DNA of 64,000 nt, taken from positions 186,001 to 250,000 of the forward strand of contig CAVOGY010000002.1 in the NCBI GenBank assembly GCA_963695675.1, read 5' to 3'. The notes beneath the pieces were generated by a model that was not told the origin of the DNA, ran no database searches, and worked only from the letters and a program-made list of their open reading frames with translations. This document shows positions 41,597 to 50,650 of this stretch, piece after piece. This stretch comes from DASUPK01 sp963695675. GTDB taxonomy: Bacteria; Actinomycetota; Thermoleophilia; Solirubrobacterales; 70-9. Position 1 is the stretch's first letter. Each line of letters begins with the position of its first letter. Position numbers and translations under genes: made by a program.

Positions 41597-43231
41597 GTGA
41601 GCGCGGAACCGCAGCTCCGGAAACGCCCGGCGTGGCAGGCTCTCGAGAAGCACCACGGTGAGATCGGCCGGCGGCACCTGCGTGATCTGTTCGCCGAGGA
41701 CCCAGGCCGGGGCGAGCGGCTGGTCGCCGAGGGCGCCGGCCTCTTCCTCGACTTCTCGAAGAACAGGGTCACCGACGAGACGGTGAAGCTGCTCACCCAG
41801 CTCGCGGAGGAGTGCGGCGTCGCCGAACGCCGCGACGCGATGTTTCGCGGCGAGCACATCAATGTCTCCGAGGACCGCCCCGTCCTGCACGTCGCGCTGC
41901 GGATGCCGAGGGATCGCTCGCTGATCGTCGACGGCGTGGACGTCGTCAAGGAGGTCCACGAGGTCCTCGACCGGATGTCGGCCTTCTCCGAGGAAGTTCG
42001 GTCCGGGGATTGGACCGGGCACACCGGCAAGCCGGTCCGCAACGTGATCAACATCGGCATCGGCGGCTCCGATCTCGGCCCGGTGATGGCCTATGAGGCG
42101 CTTCGCCACTACTCGCGCCGGGACATGACCTTCCGCTTCATCTCCAACGTCGACGGCACCGACTTCGTCGAGAAGACCCGGGACCTCGATCCCGAGGAGA
42201 CGCTCTTCATCGTCTCCTCCAAGACCTTCACCACGCTGGAGACGATGACCAACGCACACACAGCGCGGGAATGGGTTGTCGCGAGCCTGGGCGCGCAGGA
42301 CGCGATCGCAAAGCACTTCGTCGCCGTCTCGACCAACGCCGAGGGTGTCGCCGAGTTCGGCATCGACACCGACAACATGTTCGGCTTCTGGGACTGGGTC
42401 GGCGGCCGCTACTCGATGGATTCCGCGATCGGCCTCTCGACGATGGTGGCGATCGGACCCGACGCCTTCCGCGACATGCTTGCCGGGTTCCATGCCGTCG
42501 ACGAGCACTTCAAGGAGACCCCGATCGGGCAGAGCTTGCCATCGCTGCTCGGGCTGCTCTGCGTCTGGTACGGCGACTTCTTCGGAGCCCAGACGGTGGC
42601 GGTGTTGCCGTACGACCAGTACCTCCACCGATTCCCCGCCTACCTCCAGCAGCTCACCATGGAGTCGAACGGCAAGCACGTCACCATCGACGGCGCACGT
42701 GTCGACTACGAGACCGGCGCGATCTTCTGGGGCGAGCCGGGGACCAACGGCCAGCATTCCTTCTACCAGCTGATCCACCAGGGGACGAAGTTGATCCCCT
42801 GCGACTTCATCGGCTTCATGAGGTCGCTCAATCCGCTCGGCGAACATCACGACATCCTGATGTCGAACGTCTTCGCCCAGCCCGAGGCGCTCGCCTTCGG
42901 CAGGACGGCAGACGAGGTTCGCGAGGAGGGCACGCCCGAGCCGATCGTCCCGCACCGGGTGATGGAGGGGAACCGGCCCTCGAACGTGATCCTGGCCGAG
43001 CGCCTCTCGCCGCGCACGCTCGGCTCGCTGGTCGCGCTGTATGAGCACAGCGTCTTCACCCAGGGCGCGATCTGGGAGATCGACTCCTTCGATCAGTGGG
43101 GGGTCGAGCTTGGCAAGGTGCTCGCCCAGAAGATCATCCCCCAGCTGCAGTCGCCGGCCGCTCCGGAGCTCGACCACGACAGCTCCACCAACAACCTGAT
43201 CCGCCTCTACCGCGAGTTCCGGGCTGAATGA
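41597..43231 (+). CDS. pgi: Glucose-6-phosphate isomerase
   Basis: 544 residues. VINIGIGGSDLGPVMAYEAL, SKTFTTLETMTNA, GGRYSMDSAIGLS and the signature GEPGTNGQHSFYQLIHQG are intact. The start is GTG; TAGGCT (41584-41589) lies 7 bases before it, so besides read-through from tal it probably has its own leaderless promoter. Shares ATGA with the HAD gene. Closes the sugar-phosphate cycle back to glucose 6-phosphate. Confidence 0.96.
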   Translation: MSAEPQLRKRPAWQALEKHHGEIGRRHLRDLFAEDPGRGERLVAEGAGLFLDFSKNRVTDETVKLLTQLAEECGVAERRDAMFRGEHINVSEDRPVLHVALRMPRDRSLIVDGVDVVKEVHEVLDRMSAFSEEVRSGDWTGHTGKPVRNVINIGIGGSDLGPVMAYEALRHYSRRDMTFRFISNVDGTDFVEKTRDLDPEETLFIVSSKTFTTLETMTNAHTAREWVVASLGAQDAIAKHFVAVSTNAEGVAEFGIDTDNMFGFWDWVGGRYSMDSAIGLSTMVAIGPDAFRDMLAGFHAVDEHFKETPIGQSLPSLLGLLCVWYGDFFGAQTVAVLPYDQYLHRFPAYLQQLTMESNGKHVTIDGARVDYETGAIFWGEPGTNGQHSFYQLIHQGTKLIPCDFIGFMRSLNPLGEHHDILMSNVFAQPEALAFGRTADEVREEGTPEPIVPHRVMEGNRPSNVILAERLSPRTLGSLVALYEHSVFTQGAIWEIDSFDQWGVELGKVLAQKIIPQLQSPAAPELDHDSSTNNLIRLYREFRAE

Positions 43232-43899
43232 ACACGCAGGCCGTCCTCTTCGACATCGACGGCACCCTGATCAGCACCGGAGGCGCCAGCGACCGGGCCT
43301 GGAAGCGCGCCTTCAAGGCGCTGCATGGCGTGGACGTCGACGTCCCGGCCGTCACCGGCAAGGGGGTCCCCGATCCCGAGGTGGGGCGCGTGGTCTTCAA
43401 GCAGGCGATCGGACGCGAGCCGACCCAGGAGGAGGCTGACGCACTGATGCGGCGCCGCCTCGACCACCTGCCCGAGGAGGTGCGCAAGTCGCCGGGCTAC
43501 GTCGTCAAGGACGGGGTGGTGGAGCTGATCCAGGGGTTGATCGGCGACGGCCTGATGCTCGGGCTGACCACCGGCAACGTCGAGGAGGCAGCCCACATCA
43601 AGCTCGCCCGGGCCAACCTCAACCGGTTCTTCTGCTTCGGCGGCTTCGGTTCCGATTCGCCCGACCGCGTGGTGCTCACCAAGAAGGCGCTTCTGCGAGG
43701 CGACCTCGTCTCAGGCCACACGCTCGACCGGGACCGCTGCTTCTCCTGCGGCGATACTCCGCGCGACGTCGAGGCCGGTCACGGCGCCGGGATCAGGGTG
43801 GTGGGCGTGGCGACCGGCGAGTACACGGCCGAGGAGCTGATCGCGGCCGGCGCCGACGCGGCGATCAATTCGCTCGTAGAAGGCCTTCCGCTGCTCTAA
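43228..43899 (+). CDS. HAD-family phosphatase (phosphoglycolate-phosphatase-like)
   Basis: 223 residues. Motif I LFDIDGTLI, motif II (T-T-G-N), the Lys in LTKKALLRG and motif IV CGDTPRDVEAG make an intact HAD hydrolase with a helical cap. Coupled to pgi by a 4-base overlap, so it probably dephosphorylates a sugar phosphate or removes a side product such as phosphoglycolate; the precise substrate cannot be read. Confidence 0.87.
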   Translation: MNTQAVLFDIDGTLISTGGASDRAWKRAFKALHGVDVDVPAVTGKGVPDPEVGRVVFKQAIGREPTQEEADALMRRRLDHLPEEVRKSPGYVVKDGVVELIQGLIGDGLMLGLTTGNVEEAAHIKLARANLNRFFCFGGFGSDSPDRVVLTKKALLRGDLVSGHTLDRDRCFSCGDTPRDVEAGHGAGIRVVGVATGEYTAEELIAAGADAAINSLVEGLPLL

Positions 43900-43950
43900 C
43901 CGGTCGGCGGCCCGCCGCGCGGTCAGATGGCTGACGAGGCACATGGCCGA

Positions 43951-44409
43951 TCAGCCGCCGTTGGCCCGCGCGCCCTGGACCGTCTCGAGGTCGTACTCGA
44001 TCGGCTGCACAAGCCGCCACTCGTTCCCCGACGGGTCGCGGAAGCCGGCATCGACGCCGTAGAACCGCTCGTCGGGCTCCTGGGTGAACTCGACGCCTCG
44101 CTCCTTGAGCTCCTTGGCCGTCTTGCGGCAGTCCGCCGTCCGGAAGATGCCCGGGCCCATCGCGCCGCTCGCGACCAGAGCCATGATCTGCTTGGCGCTC
44201 TCGGGATCGATCGCCGGCGGGACCGGCGCGCTGAGGATGATGTTGACGTCGGGCTGGTTGCGGGGTCCGACTGTGAGCCAGCGGTAGCCGCCGAACTCTT
44301 CGAGCGTGGCGTCCTCACGCACCTCGAAGCCGAGCTTCTCGGTGTAGAAGGCCTTGGCCTCGTCCTGGTCGTCTACCCAAACGCCGACGTGAGAGATCGC
44401 GTCGATCAT
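43951..44409 (-). CDS. VOC (glyoxalase/bleomycin-resistance) family protein
   Basis: 152 residues from ATG 44409, which has AAAGGA upstream. ISHVGVWVDDQDEAKAFYTEKLGFEV, GYRWLTVGP and FRDPSGNEWRLVQP are the repeated VOC betaalpha modules with His and Glu metal positions. Lies downstream of an AraC gene on the same strand, a frequent pair. Confidence 0.87.
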   Translation of the reverse strand: MIDAISHVGVWVDDQDEAKAFYTEKLGFEVREDATLEEFGGYRWLTVGPRNQPDVNIILSAPVPPAIDPESAKQIMALVASGAMGPGIFRTADCRKTAKELKERGVEFTQEPDERFYGVDAGFRDPSGNEWRLVQPIEYDLETVQGARANGG

Positions 44410-44452
44410 CGTTTTCGTTCCTTTCCCTCGGATCTGACTTACGACGCCGACC

Positions 44453-44890
44453 CTAGCCAGCCGGTGACGAGCTGTCTTCTCGAAACGCGCCAACTCCCGC
44501 CCGCCGCGCCCAGGCCATCGCGAAGCAGAGCGGGATCCGGTCGGCGTCCGACGGACCGCCGTACGCCTTGCGAAAGGTGGTCGGCGAGACGCCGACGTGC
44601 CGCCTGAACGTCGTCGTGAACGAGCCGACGCTCGTGAATCCGACTTCCAGGCAGATCTCCGCGACGGGCATCTCGGTGGTGCGCAGCAGGTGTCGGGCGC
44701 GTTCGAGCCGGCGGGTGAGCAGGTACTGATAGGGCGTCTCGCCGAAGACCCGGCGGAAGCTGCGGCTGAAGTGGCGAGGCGAGACGTGCGCCTCGTCGGC
44801 CAACGCCTGCAGGTCGAGCGGCTCGCCGTAGCGGCTGTCGACGAGGTCGCGGGCGCGAAGCAGGTGGCGCTCGAGCAGCGCTTGGGCCAT
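44453..44890 (-). CDS. AraC-family transcriptional regulator, DNA-binding domain only
   Basis: 145 residues. Two helix-turn-helices: LDLQALADEAHVSPRHFSRSF and VAEICLEVGFTSVGSFTTTF, then RRHVGVSPTTFRK. There is no effector domain, only about 30 extra C-terminal residues. It precedes the VOC gene by 43 bases on the same strand and probably controls it. Confidence 0.9.
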   Translation of the reverse strand: MAQALLERHLLRARDLVDSRYGEPLDLQALADEAHVSPRHFSRSFRRVFGETPYQYLLTRRLERARHLLRTTEMPVAEICLEVGFTSVGSFTTTFRRHVGVSPTTFRKAYGGPSDADRIPLCFAMAWARRAGVGAFREDSSSPAG

Positions 44891-44892
44891 GG

Positions 44893-45852
44893 ATGAATAA
44901 TGCCTCAGGGGAGATGGAGCACCGCAACGACCTTCCTCAGCTGACCGGCGATCTCTTCCTCACCGATGGTGGGATCGAGACCACACTGATCTTCCATCGG
45001 GGGCTCGATCTGCCCGAGTTCGCCGCCTTCGACCTCCTCAAGGACGACAGGGGCGCCGAGGAGCTGCGGCGCTACTTCCTTCCCTACCTCGAGCTCGCCA
45101 AGGAGCACGGTGCCGGCTTCGTGCTGGAGAGCCCCACCTGGCGCGCCAGTCCGCGGTGGGGAGCGGAAATCGGCTACGACGAGGCGGAACTTGATGCCCT
45201 GAACCGGAAGGCGATCGCCCTGATGGCGGAGCTACGTGACCGCTATGAGCCCGACGTCTCGCCGATCGTGATCAGCGGCTGCATCGGACCCCAGGACGAC
45301 GGTTACGACCCTAAGCAGATCCTCTCCGCCGACGAGGCGGCCGAGTACCACTCGACGCAGATCGGAACCTTCGCCGACACCGAGGCCGACATGGTGGCCG
45401 CGCTCACCGTGACCTACGTGGAGGAGGCGATTGGGATCACGCGCGCGGCCGAGGCGGTCGGCATCCCGGCCGCGATCTCGTTCACGCTCGAGACGGACGG
45501 CCGCCTACCGAGCGGGCAGTCCCTCGCAGAGGCGATCGGGCAGACCGATGCCGCGACCGGCGGCGGACCCGCCTACTACATGGTCAACTGCGCGCACCCG
45601 ACGCACTTCGAGTCCGTGCTTGGCGGATCGTGGACCACTCGGATCCGGGGCCTCCGAGCGAATGCGTCCACCAAGAGCCACGCGGAGCTCGATGAGGCAA
45701 CCGAGCTGGACGACGGCGACCCCGAGGACCTCGGCGGCCGCTACGCGCGGCTGCGGAACCAGCTCCCGGAGCTCAATGTGCTGGGCGGCTGCTGTGGCAC
45801 CGACGATCGTCACGTCGCGCAGATCTGTCGCGCCTGGACGGCGTCGCCCTGA
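44893..45852 (+). CDS. Homocysteine S-methyltransferase family protein
   Basis: 319 residues. LFLTDGGIETTLIF opens the barrel; the zinc ligands are Cys in MVNCAHP and the pair in GGCCGTDDRH. The cofactor is probably S-methylmethionine or a related methyl donor. The ATG at 44893 or the one at 44914 may be used; AGGGGAG touches the latter with too little spacing for a good ribosome-binding site. Only 2 bases from the AraC start if the first is right. Confidence 0.87.
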   Translation: MNNASGEMEHRNDLPQLTGDLFLTDGGIETTLIFHRGLDLPEFAAFDLLKDDRGAEELRRYFLPYLELAKEHGAGFVLESPTWRASPRWGAEIGYDEAELDALNRKAIALMAELRDRYEPDVSPIVISGCIGPQDDGYDPKQILSADEAAEYHSTQIGTFADTEADMVAALTVTYVEEAIGITRAAEAVGIPAAISFTLETDGRLPSGQSLAEAIGQTDAATGGGPAYYMVNCAHPTHFESVLGGSWTTRIRGLRANASTKSHAELDEATELDDGDPEDLGGRYARLRNQLPELNVLGGCCGTDDRHVAQICRAWTASP

Positions 45853-45861
45853 CGGTTCGGC

Positions 45862-46509
45862 TCAGTCCACCAGGCGTCGGCTGACCGCCCAGCGGCTGAG
45901 CTCGTGGCGGTTGGAGAGCTGGAGCTTGCGGAGCACCGAGCTGACGTGGGCCTCGACCGTCTTCACGGAGATGTGGAGGCGCAGCCCGATCTCCTTGTAG
46001 AGGTAGCCGCGGGCGATGTAGCGCAGCACCTCGCGCTCGCGGGCCGTGAGCTGGTCGAGCTCCGGGTCGACCTCCTCGGCGGGGAGGTCGCCGGCGAAGG
46101 CGTCGAGGACGAAGCCGGCGAGGCGGGGTGAGAAGACGGCGTCGCCGTCGCGCACCCGGCGTACCGCATCGGCGAGCTCCTCGCCGGTGATCGTCTTGGT
46201 GACGTAGCCGCGAGCCCCGGCGCGGACGATCGCGATCACGTCTCGCGGGTCGTCGGAGACGGAGAGCGCCAGGAACCGCTGCTGGGGCCGCGCTTTGGAG
46301 ACCTGCCCGATCACCTCGACTCCGCCACCGCCGGGCATGTGGACATCTAGCAGCACGACATCGGGCTCGAACCCCGTGATCGCGCGCACGGCCTCCTCGA
46401 CGGACTCGGCCTCTCCGAGGACCTCGACGGCCTCACCGAGCTCGGCACGGACGCCGCTCCGGAAGATGCGGTGGTCGTCGACGATCACCACCGTCGGCGT
46501 ATCGCTCAT
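45862..46509 (-). CDS. NarL/LuxR-type response regulator
   Basis: 215 residues. Receiver domain with the acidic pair VDDHRIF, phospho-acceptor Asp in VVLLDVHMPG, Ser/Thr and Lys (YVTKTITGEE); then a LuxR HTH (LTAREREVLRYIARGYLYKEI, VKTVEAHVSSVLRKL). Overlaps the kinase gene by 4 bases. Third gene of the pspC-kinase-regulator operon. Confidence 0.94.
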   Translation of the reverse strand: MSDTPTVVIVDDHRIFRSGVRAELGEAVEVLGEAESVEEAVRAITGFEPDVVLLDVHMPGGGGVEVIGQVSKARPQQRFLALSVSDDPRDVIAIVRAGARGYVTKTITGEELADAVRRVRDGDAVFSPRLAGFVLDAFAGDLPAEEVDPELDQLTAREREVLRYIARGYLYKEIGLRLHISVKTVEAHVSSVLRKLQLSNRHELSRWAVSRRLVD

Positions 46510-47480
46510 CGGTCCTCCCGGTCGAGCGTGAGCTCGACCTCGGTTCCCTGGTCGGAACCGGTGCGGATCTCGGCGCGTCCGCCGTGCCGCTCCATACGCC
46601 CGATTATCGACTCGCGGATGCCGCGCCGGTCCTCCGGGACCGCCTCGGCGTCGAAGCCGGGGCCGCGGTCGTCGACGAACACCTTGACCCGTTCCGGACC
46701 GATCTCGGCGTAGAGCCGGACGGGACCGCCGTCGGAGGCGAACTTGGCCGCATTGGTGAGTGCCTCGCGCGTGGAGGCGACCAGCGCCTCGAGCCGCTCG
46801 TCGAGGGGCGCGTCCCCGACCACCACCGCCTCCACCTGGGCGCCATGCTGCTCCTCCACCTCGACAGCGACGGTCTTCAATGCGTCGGCAAGTCGCTCCC
46901 CCGGGCGCGCGGGACCCTCACCGGCGAGCCAGGAGCGCAGCTCGCGCTCCTGCCTGCGGGCGAGCTTGGCGACCTCCTCGGGCTCGTCGGCGCGCTTCTG
47001 CACGAGCGCGAGCGTCTGGAGGACCGAGTCGTGTAGGTGAGCCGCCACCTCGGCTCGCTCCTGAGAGCGGGCACGTGCGACCCGTTCCGCGGCCAGCCGT
47101 CTCGCCATCGACCACCAGAGGGGTGCCGAGATCAGCACGAGCGCGATCGTCACGACGAAGGCCGCGAGAGCGGCGCTGCCCGCGGACTCGAGCACCCCGG
47201 TCGCCCAGAAGAAGAAGAGCGCGGCCCCGAGCACCACGGCGGCCGCGAAGCCCGCACGGGAGACCCTGAGGGCCTCGCGCTCTGGGGCAGTCGTCTCCTC
47301 CGCCGGCGCCGGCCCGGAGAGGCTCCTGGAGGCAACCGCGAGCACGACGGTCGCCGTCATGGCGGCGAGCAGCCAACCCGCCTGCAGGTCGATCACTCCC
47401 CGGTCCTGGAGCAGCAGAACGACGCCGAGGGCCAGGATCGAGATCCCGGCCCCCAGCGCGCTCGAATCGGGTCTCCTCAC
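46506..47480 (-). CDS. Sensor histidine kinase, HisKA_3 type, PspC-associated
   Basis: 324 residues. The GTG at 47480 is chosen for its strong ribosome-binding site GGAGGTGATC and because it lies just after the pspC-like stop; the longer frame overlaps that gene. Four or so membrane segments (about 5-125) precede the dimerisation region with phospho-His (AAHLHDSVLQTLALVQ) and an ATPase domain (REALTNAAKFA, VDDRGPGFD). Its signal probably comes from the PspC-domain partner; the cognate regulator follows. Confidence 0.88.
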   Translation of the reverse strand: MRRPDSSALGAGISILALGVVLLLQDRGVIDLQAGWLLAAMTATVVLAVASRSLSGPAPAEETTAPEREALRVSRAGFAAAVVLGAALFFFWATGVLESAGSAALAAFVVTIALVLISAPLWWSMARRLAAERVARARSQERAEVAAHLHDSVLQTLALVQKRADEPEEVAKLARRQERELRSWLAGEGPARPGERLADALKTVAVEVEEQHGAQVEAVVVGDAPLDERLEALVASTREALTNAAKFASDGGPVRLYAEIGPERVKVFVDDRGPGFDAEAVPEDRRGIRESIIGRMERHGGRAEIRTGSDQGTEVELTLDREDR

Positions 47481-47490
47481 CGTCGGAGGA

Positions 47491-48469
47491 TCACCTCCCG
47501 CAGACCTGCCTCTGGGTGTCCTCTTCCTGCTGGTGATGGTCGTAGTCGACGCCACGGGTATCGATCTGATCCGGCGCCTCGTCCGTGGCGAGCATCTGCC
47601 CGAACTGGATATCGGCATCCAGCTTCAGGATGGGCGCATCGCTGAGCGCTGAGCCCTGGTCGATGTCCGGGTCGACCCCGTGAGCGACCTGGCCGCCGGA
47701 GATCAGCTCGCCCGCCTTGCCGTGCAGATCGCCGACGATGCAGACGTTCGGCGGTACCGAGACGATCATCTGCCCGATCCCGAGGTGGGCCGAGACCGGA
47801 ATGGTCTGGCCCTTCGCCCAGGGCAGGCTGCGGAGGTCGACGACCAGCTGCCCGGTACCGAGCCTGTAGCCGTCGGCCGGGATGTCGGCCTGCGTCGTCG
47901 GGGTGTACGTGCGCTGGCCGATGGACTCGTCGATGTGGATGTCGGCGGCGGCGACCGCTCCCGCCGGGATCCCCAGCACGAGGCCGGCGATCACGAGCAG
48001 CGGAACGATGCGCCGGCGGATGTCTCCGGCGAACGCCGCCGCCACCAGCCCGAGGCCGAACACGATCACCGCAATCGCGATGACGGTGCCGTGGCCCGTC
48101 GCCGTGACCCAGGCGCTGACGACCGCGAGGCCGGCGGCGAGGAACAGCCCCACCGCGACCAGGACGCAGACCAGCGACCACCTTGCCGAGTCGCGCCCAG
48201 ATGCTCTCGGGCACGGGGTGGCCGGTTCCATCGTCCTCGGGGAGGGCAACGGCCAGCACCAGGTAGGCGAGCAGGCCGGCGCCTCCGAAGAAGCTGGTGA
48301 CGACGAAGAAGACTCGCACCAGCGTCGGGTTGAAGCCGACGTGCTCGGCGAGACCGCCCGCGACGCCCCAGATCTTCCGATCGTCTCGCGACCGGAGCAG
48401 CGGACGCCGGGGGCCGACCTCTTTGTCTTTTCTCTCTTCTGTCTTGTCGTTTTCGTGTTGATCGTTCAT
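47491..48469 (-). CDS. PspC-domain membrane protein, interrupted by one frameshift
   Basis: The ATG at 48469 opens a PspC domain (KIWGVAGGLAEHVGFNPTLVRVFFVV). Near 48181 one extra C (G on the - strand) moves the remainder to the next frame; without it the protein continues through WSLVCVLVAVGLFLAAG, several membrane segments and a C-terminal beta domain, about 325 residues in all. With the following kinase and LuxR regulator it makes the common actinobacterial PspC/kinase/regulator operon, thought to sense envelope stress. A read error is likely. Confidence 0.82.
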
Positions 48470-48577
48470 GGCAGCGACCATGACGGCCCGGGGACCGATC
48501 GTCTATCGGGAATCACCCTTAGTCGGCCCCCATCTTCCCCTCGCAGGACGGCTCCGGGCAGCCTCTAGGCTCGGGTT

Positions 48578-48739
48578 ATGACCGAGCGCAGGATCGTGGG
48601 CACCCACTTCAACAAGGACGGGAAGCCGAAGACCGGCTATGCGAGCGAGGCGGTTGCCCGCGCCGAGGCCGCCCGGCTGGACATGACCTACTACCGCTGC
48701 GACTTCTGCGACCGGTTCCACCTCGCCAGCAAGTCATAG
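48578..48739 (+). CDS. Small zinc-binding-type protein, 53 residues
   Basis: ATG 48578 gives MTERRIVGTHFNKDGKPKTG at the start and ends YRCDFCDRFHLASKS. Cys-x-x-Cys with a following His suggests a single metal site. TAGGCT (48566-48571) lies 6 bases before the ATG, so the mRNA is probably leaderless. The TAG stop at 48737 is itself part of the TAGAGT box of the next gene. No known function. Confidence 0.65.
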   Translation: MTERRIVGTHFNKDGKPKTGYASEAVARAEAARLDMTYYRCDFCDRFHLASKS

Positions 48740-48749
48740 AGTCCCCGCG

Positions 48750-49205
48750 ATGTCGAATCCGCTGGTCGACCGGAGCTGGCCGGTCCTCCGCCACCTGGTG
48801 GGCGGGCACACCGCGGTCTACCGCGCGACGGGTGGCCTGATCGGGCACCACGTACCCGGGGCGCCTCCGATGCTCCTGCTCGACCACGTCGGTGCCAAGT
48901 CCGGAAAGGTGCGCACCACCCCTCTCGCGTACCTCCAGGACGGGGAGAACGTCGTGCTCGTCGCGTCAAAGGGCGGCCACCCGCGCAATCCAGCCTGGTT
49001 CCACAACCTGATGGCGAACCCGGACACGACGATCCAGGTCGGCTCGGAGCGCCGCGCCGTGCACGCCCGCCTCGCCGCGGGCAAGGAGCGGGATCGGCTC
49101 TGGGATGAGGTCGTCGATCTCTACGGCGGCTACCGGGACTACCAAGAGCGAACCGACCGCGTTATCCCACTGGTGGTGCTCGAGCCGCGGGGCGGAACCC
49201 ACTGA
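48750..49205 (+). CDS. F420-dependent nitroreductase-family (DDN-like) oxidoreductase
   Basis: 151 residues. LLLDHVGAKSGKVRTTPLAYLQDG binds the deazaflavin phosphate, and SKGGHPRNPAWFHNLMANPDTTIQVG is the family signature. Members reduce quinones or nitro compounds with F420H2, which implies that the organism makes cofactor F420. TAGAGT (48737-48742), overlapping the previous gene's stop, lies 7 bases before the ATG: another leaderless start. Confidence 0.9.
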   Translation: MSNPLVDRSWPVLRHLVGGHTAVYRATGGLIGHHVPGAPPMLLLDHVGAKSGKVRTTPLAYLQDGENVVLVASKGGHPRNPAWFHNLMANPDTTIQVGSERRAVHARLAAGKERDRLWDEVVDLYGGYRDYQERTDRVIPLVVLEPRGGTH

Positions 49206-49251
49206 GCAACAGGCACGCCGCCGCGGGCCATGCATATGCTGCGGAGCGCCG

Positions 49252-50650
49252 ATGCTCAGCCTGACGCCTGTGCTCGCGGACACCTCCTCGAACCTGCTGG
49301 CGGCTCGCAGCCAGATGGGGTTCACCCTCGGCTTCCACATCGTGCTCGCCTGCTTGGGCGTCGCCTTCCCGGCCGCGATGCTGATCGCCGAGTGGCACGG
49401 CCATCGGAAGAAGGACCCGGAGGCGCTTCGCCTGGCGCGCAACTGGTCGAAGGCTGTCGCGGTCCTCTTCGCCGTCGGCGCGGTGACCGGCACCGTCCTC
49501 TCCTTCGAGTTCGGCCTGCTGTGGCCGCGGTTCACGGGCCGCTTCGGTGACGCCTTCGGAGTCGGCTTCGCGATCGAGGGGATCTTCTTCTTCCTCGAGG
49601 CGATCTTCATCGCCATCTACATCTACGGCTGGGATCGGCTCTCGCCCCGAGCGCACATGCTCGCCGCGGTGCCGATCGTGATCTCCGGGGCCGGTGGCGC
49701 CTTCTCCGTGATCGCCGTGAACGCCTGGATGAACCAGCCCCAGGGATTCGACCTCGACTCCGCCGGCAATGTCACCCACGTCAGGCCCCTCGAAGTGCTC
49801 TTCAACCCGGCGACCGGCTACGAGTTCTTCCACATGTTTCTGGCGGCCTACATCGTCACCGGCTTTCTGATCGCCTCCGTGTATGCGGTGGGGATGCTGC
49901 GTGGCCGCCGTGACCGCTACCACCGGCTCGGCTTCGTGATCCCGTTCACCTTGGCGGCGATCGCCACGCCGATCCAGCTCTTCGTCGGTGACACTGCCGC
50001 TCGCTCGGTCGCCGACGACCAGCCGGCCAAGTTCGCGGCGATGGAGTGCATCTACAAGGGAGGGCCGGACCAGACCGAATACCTGGGCGGCCGCTGCGTC
50101 GACGGCCAGGTCAAGGGTGGCGATCGGGATCCCGGGCCTCGACTCGTTCCTGGTCGGGTTCAGCAAGAACACCAACGTCACCGGTCTCAACCAGATCCCG
50201 AAGAACGACCAGCCGCCCGCCCTGACCATGCTGCACCTCTCCTTCGACCTGATGGTGGGAATCGCCACGGCACTCTTCCTGCTCGCGGTCTGGTTCGCGA
50301 TCTCCTGGTGGCGGCGACGCGACCTGCCGGCCACGCGCTGGTTCCTGCGGATCAGCGCCATCGCCGGGGTGGCGGCGGTGGTCGCGCTCTGGTGCGGCTG
50401 GATCGTCACCGAGGTCGGCCGCCAGCCATGGATCGTGAACGGCTACATGCGCACGGCCGACGCGGTGACGCCGGCCCAGGGAATCTGGTGGGTGTTCGGC
50501 GTGACGCTGGCCCTCTACGTCGCGCTGGCGGTGATCGCGATCACCGTGCTGCGCGGACTCTCCCGCCGCTGGCGTGAGGGCCGGCCCGAGGAGCCGGGGC
50601 AGGTCCCGTACGGGCCCCCACCGGGCGAGCGGTCGGGGGCATCCGCATGA
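49252..50650 (+). CDS. cydA: Cytochrome bd oxidase subunit I, interrupted by one frameshift
   Basis: ATG 49252. One extra G near 50116 splits the gene; corrected, the protein is about 465 residues. The early His in GFHIVLACLGVAFP (heme b595 ligand), EFFHMFLAAY (heme b558 His) and the later Met in the TMLHLSFDLMVG segment, plus nine or so membrane helices, identify CydA. Together with CydB it reduces O2 with quinol at high affinity. It ends 4 bases into cydB (ATGA). All functional parts are present on both sides of the shift. Confidence 0.9.

Noticed and set aside
43907..43919. Terminator after the HAD phosphatase gene
   Set aside because: CGGCGGCCCGCCG can fold but the loop is too small and there is no T run.
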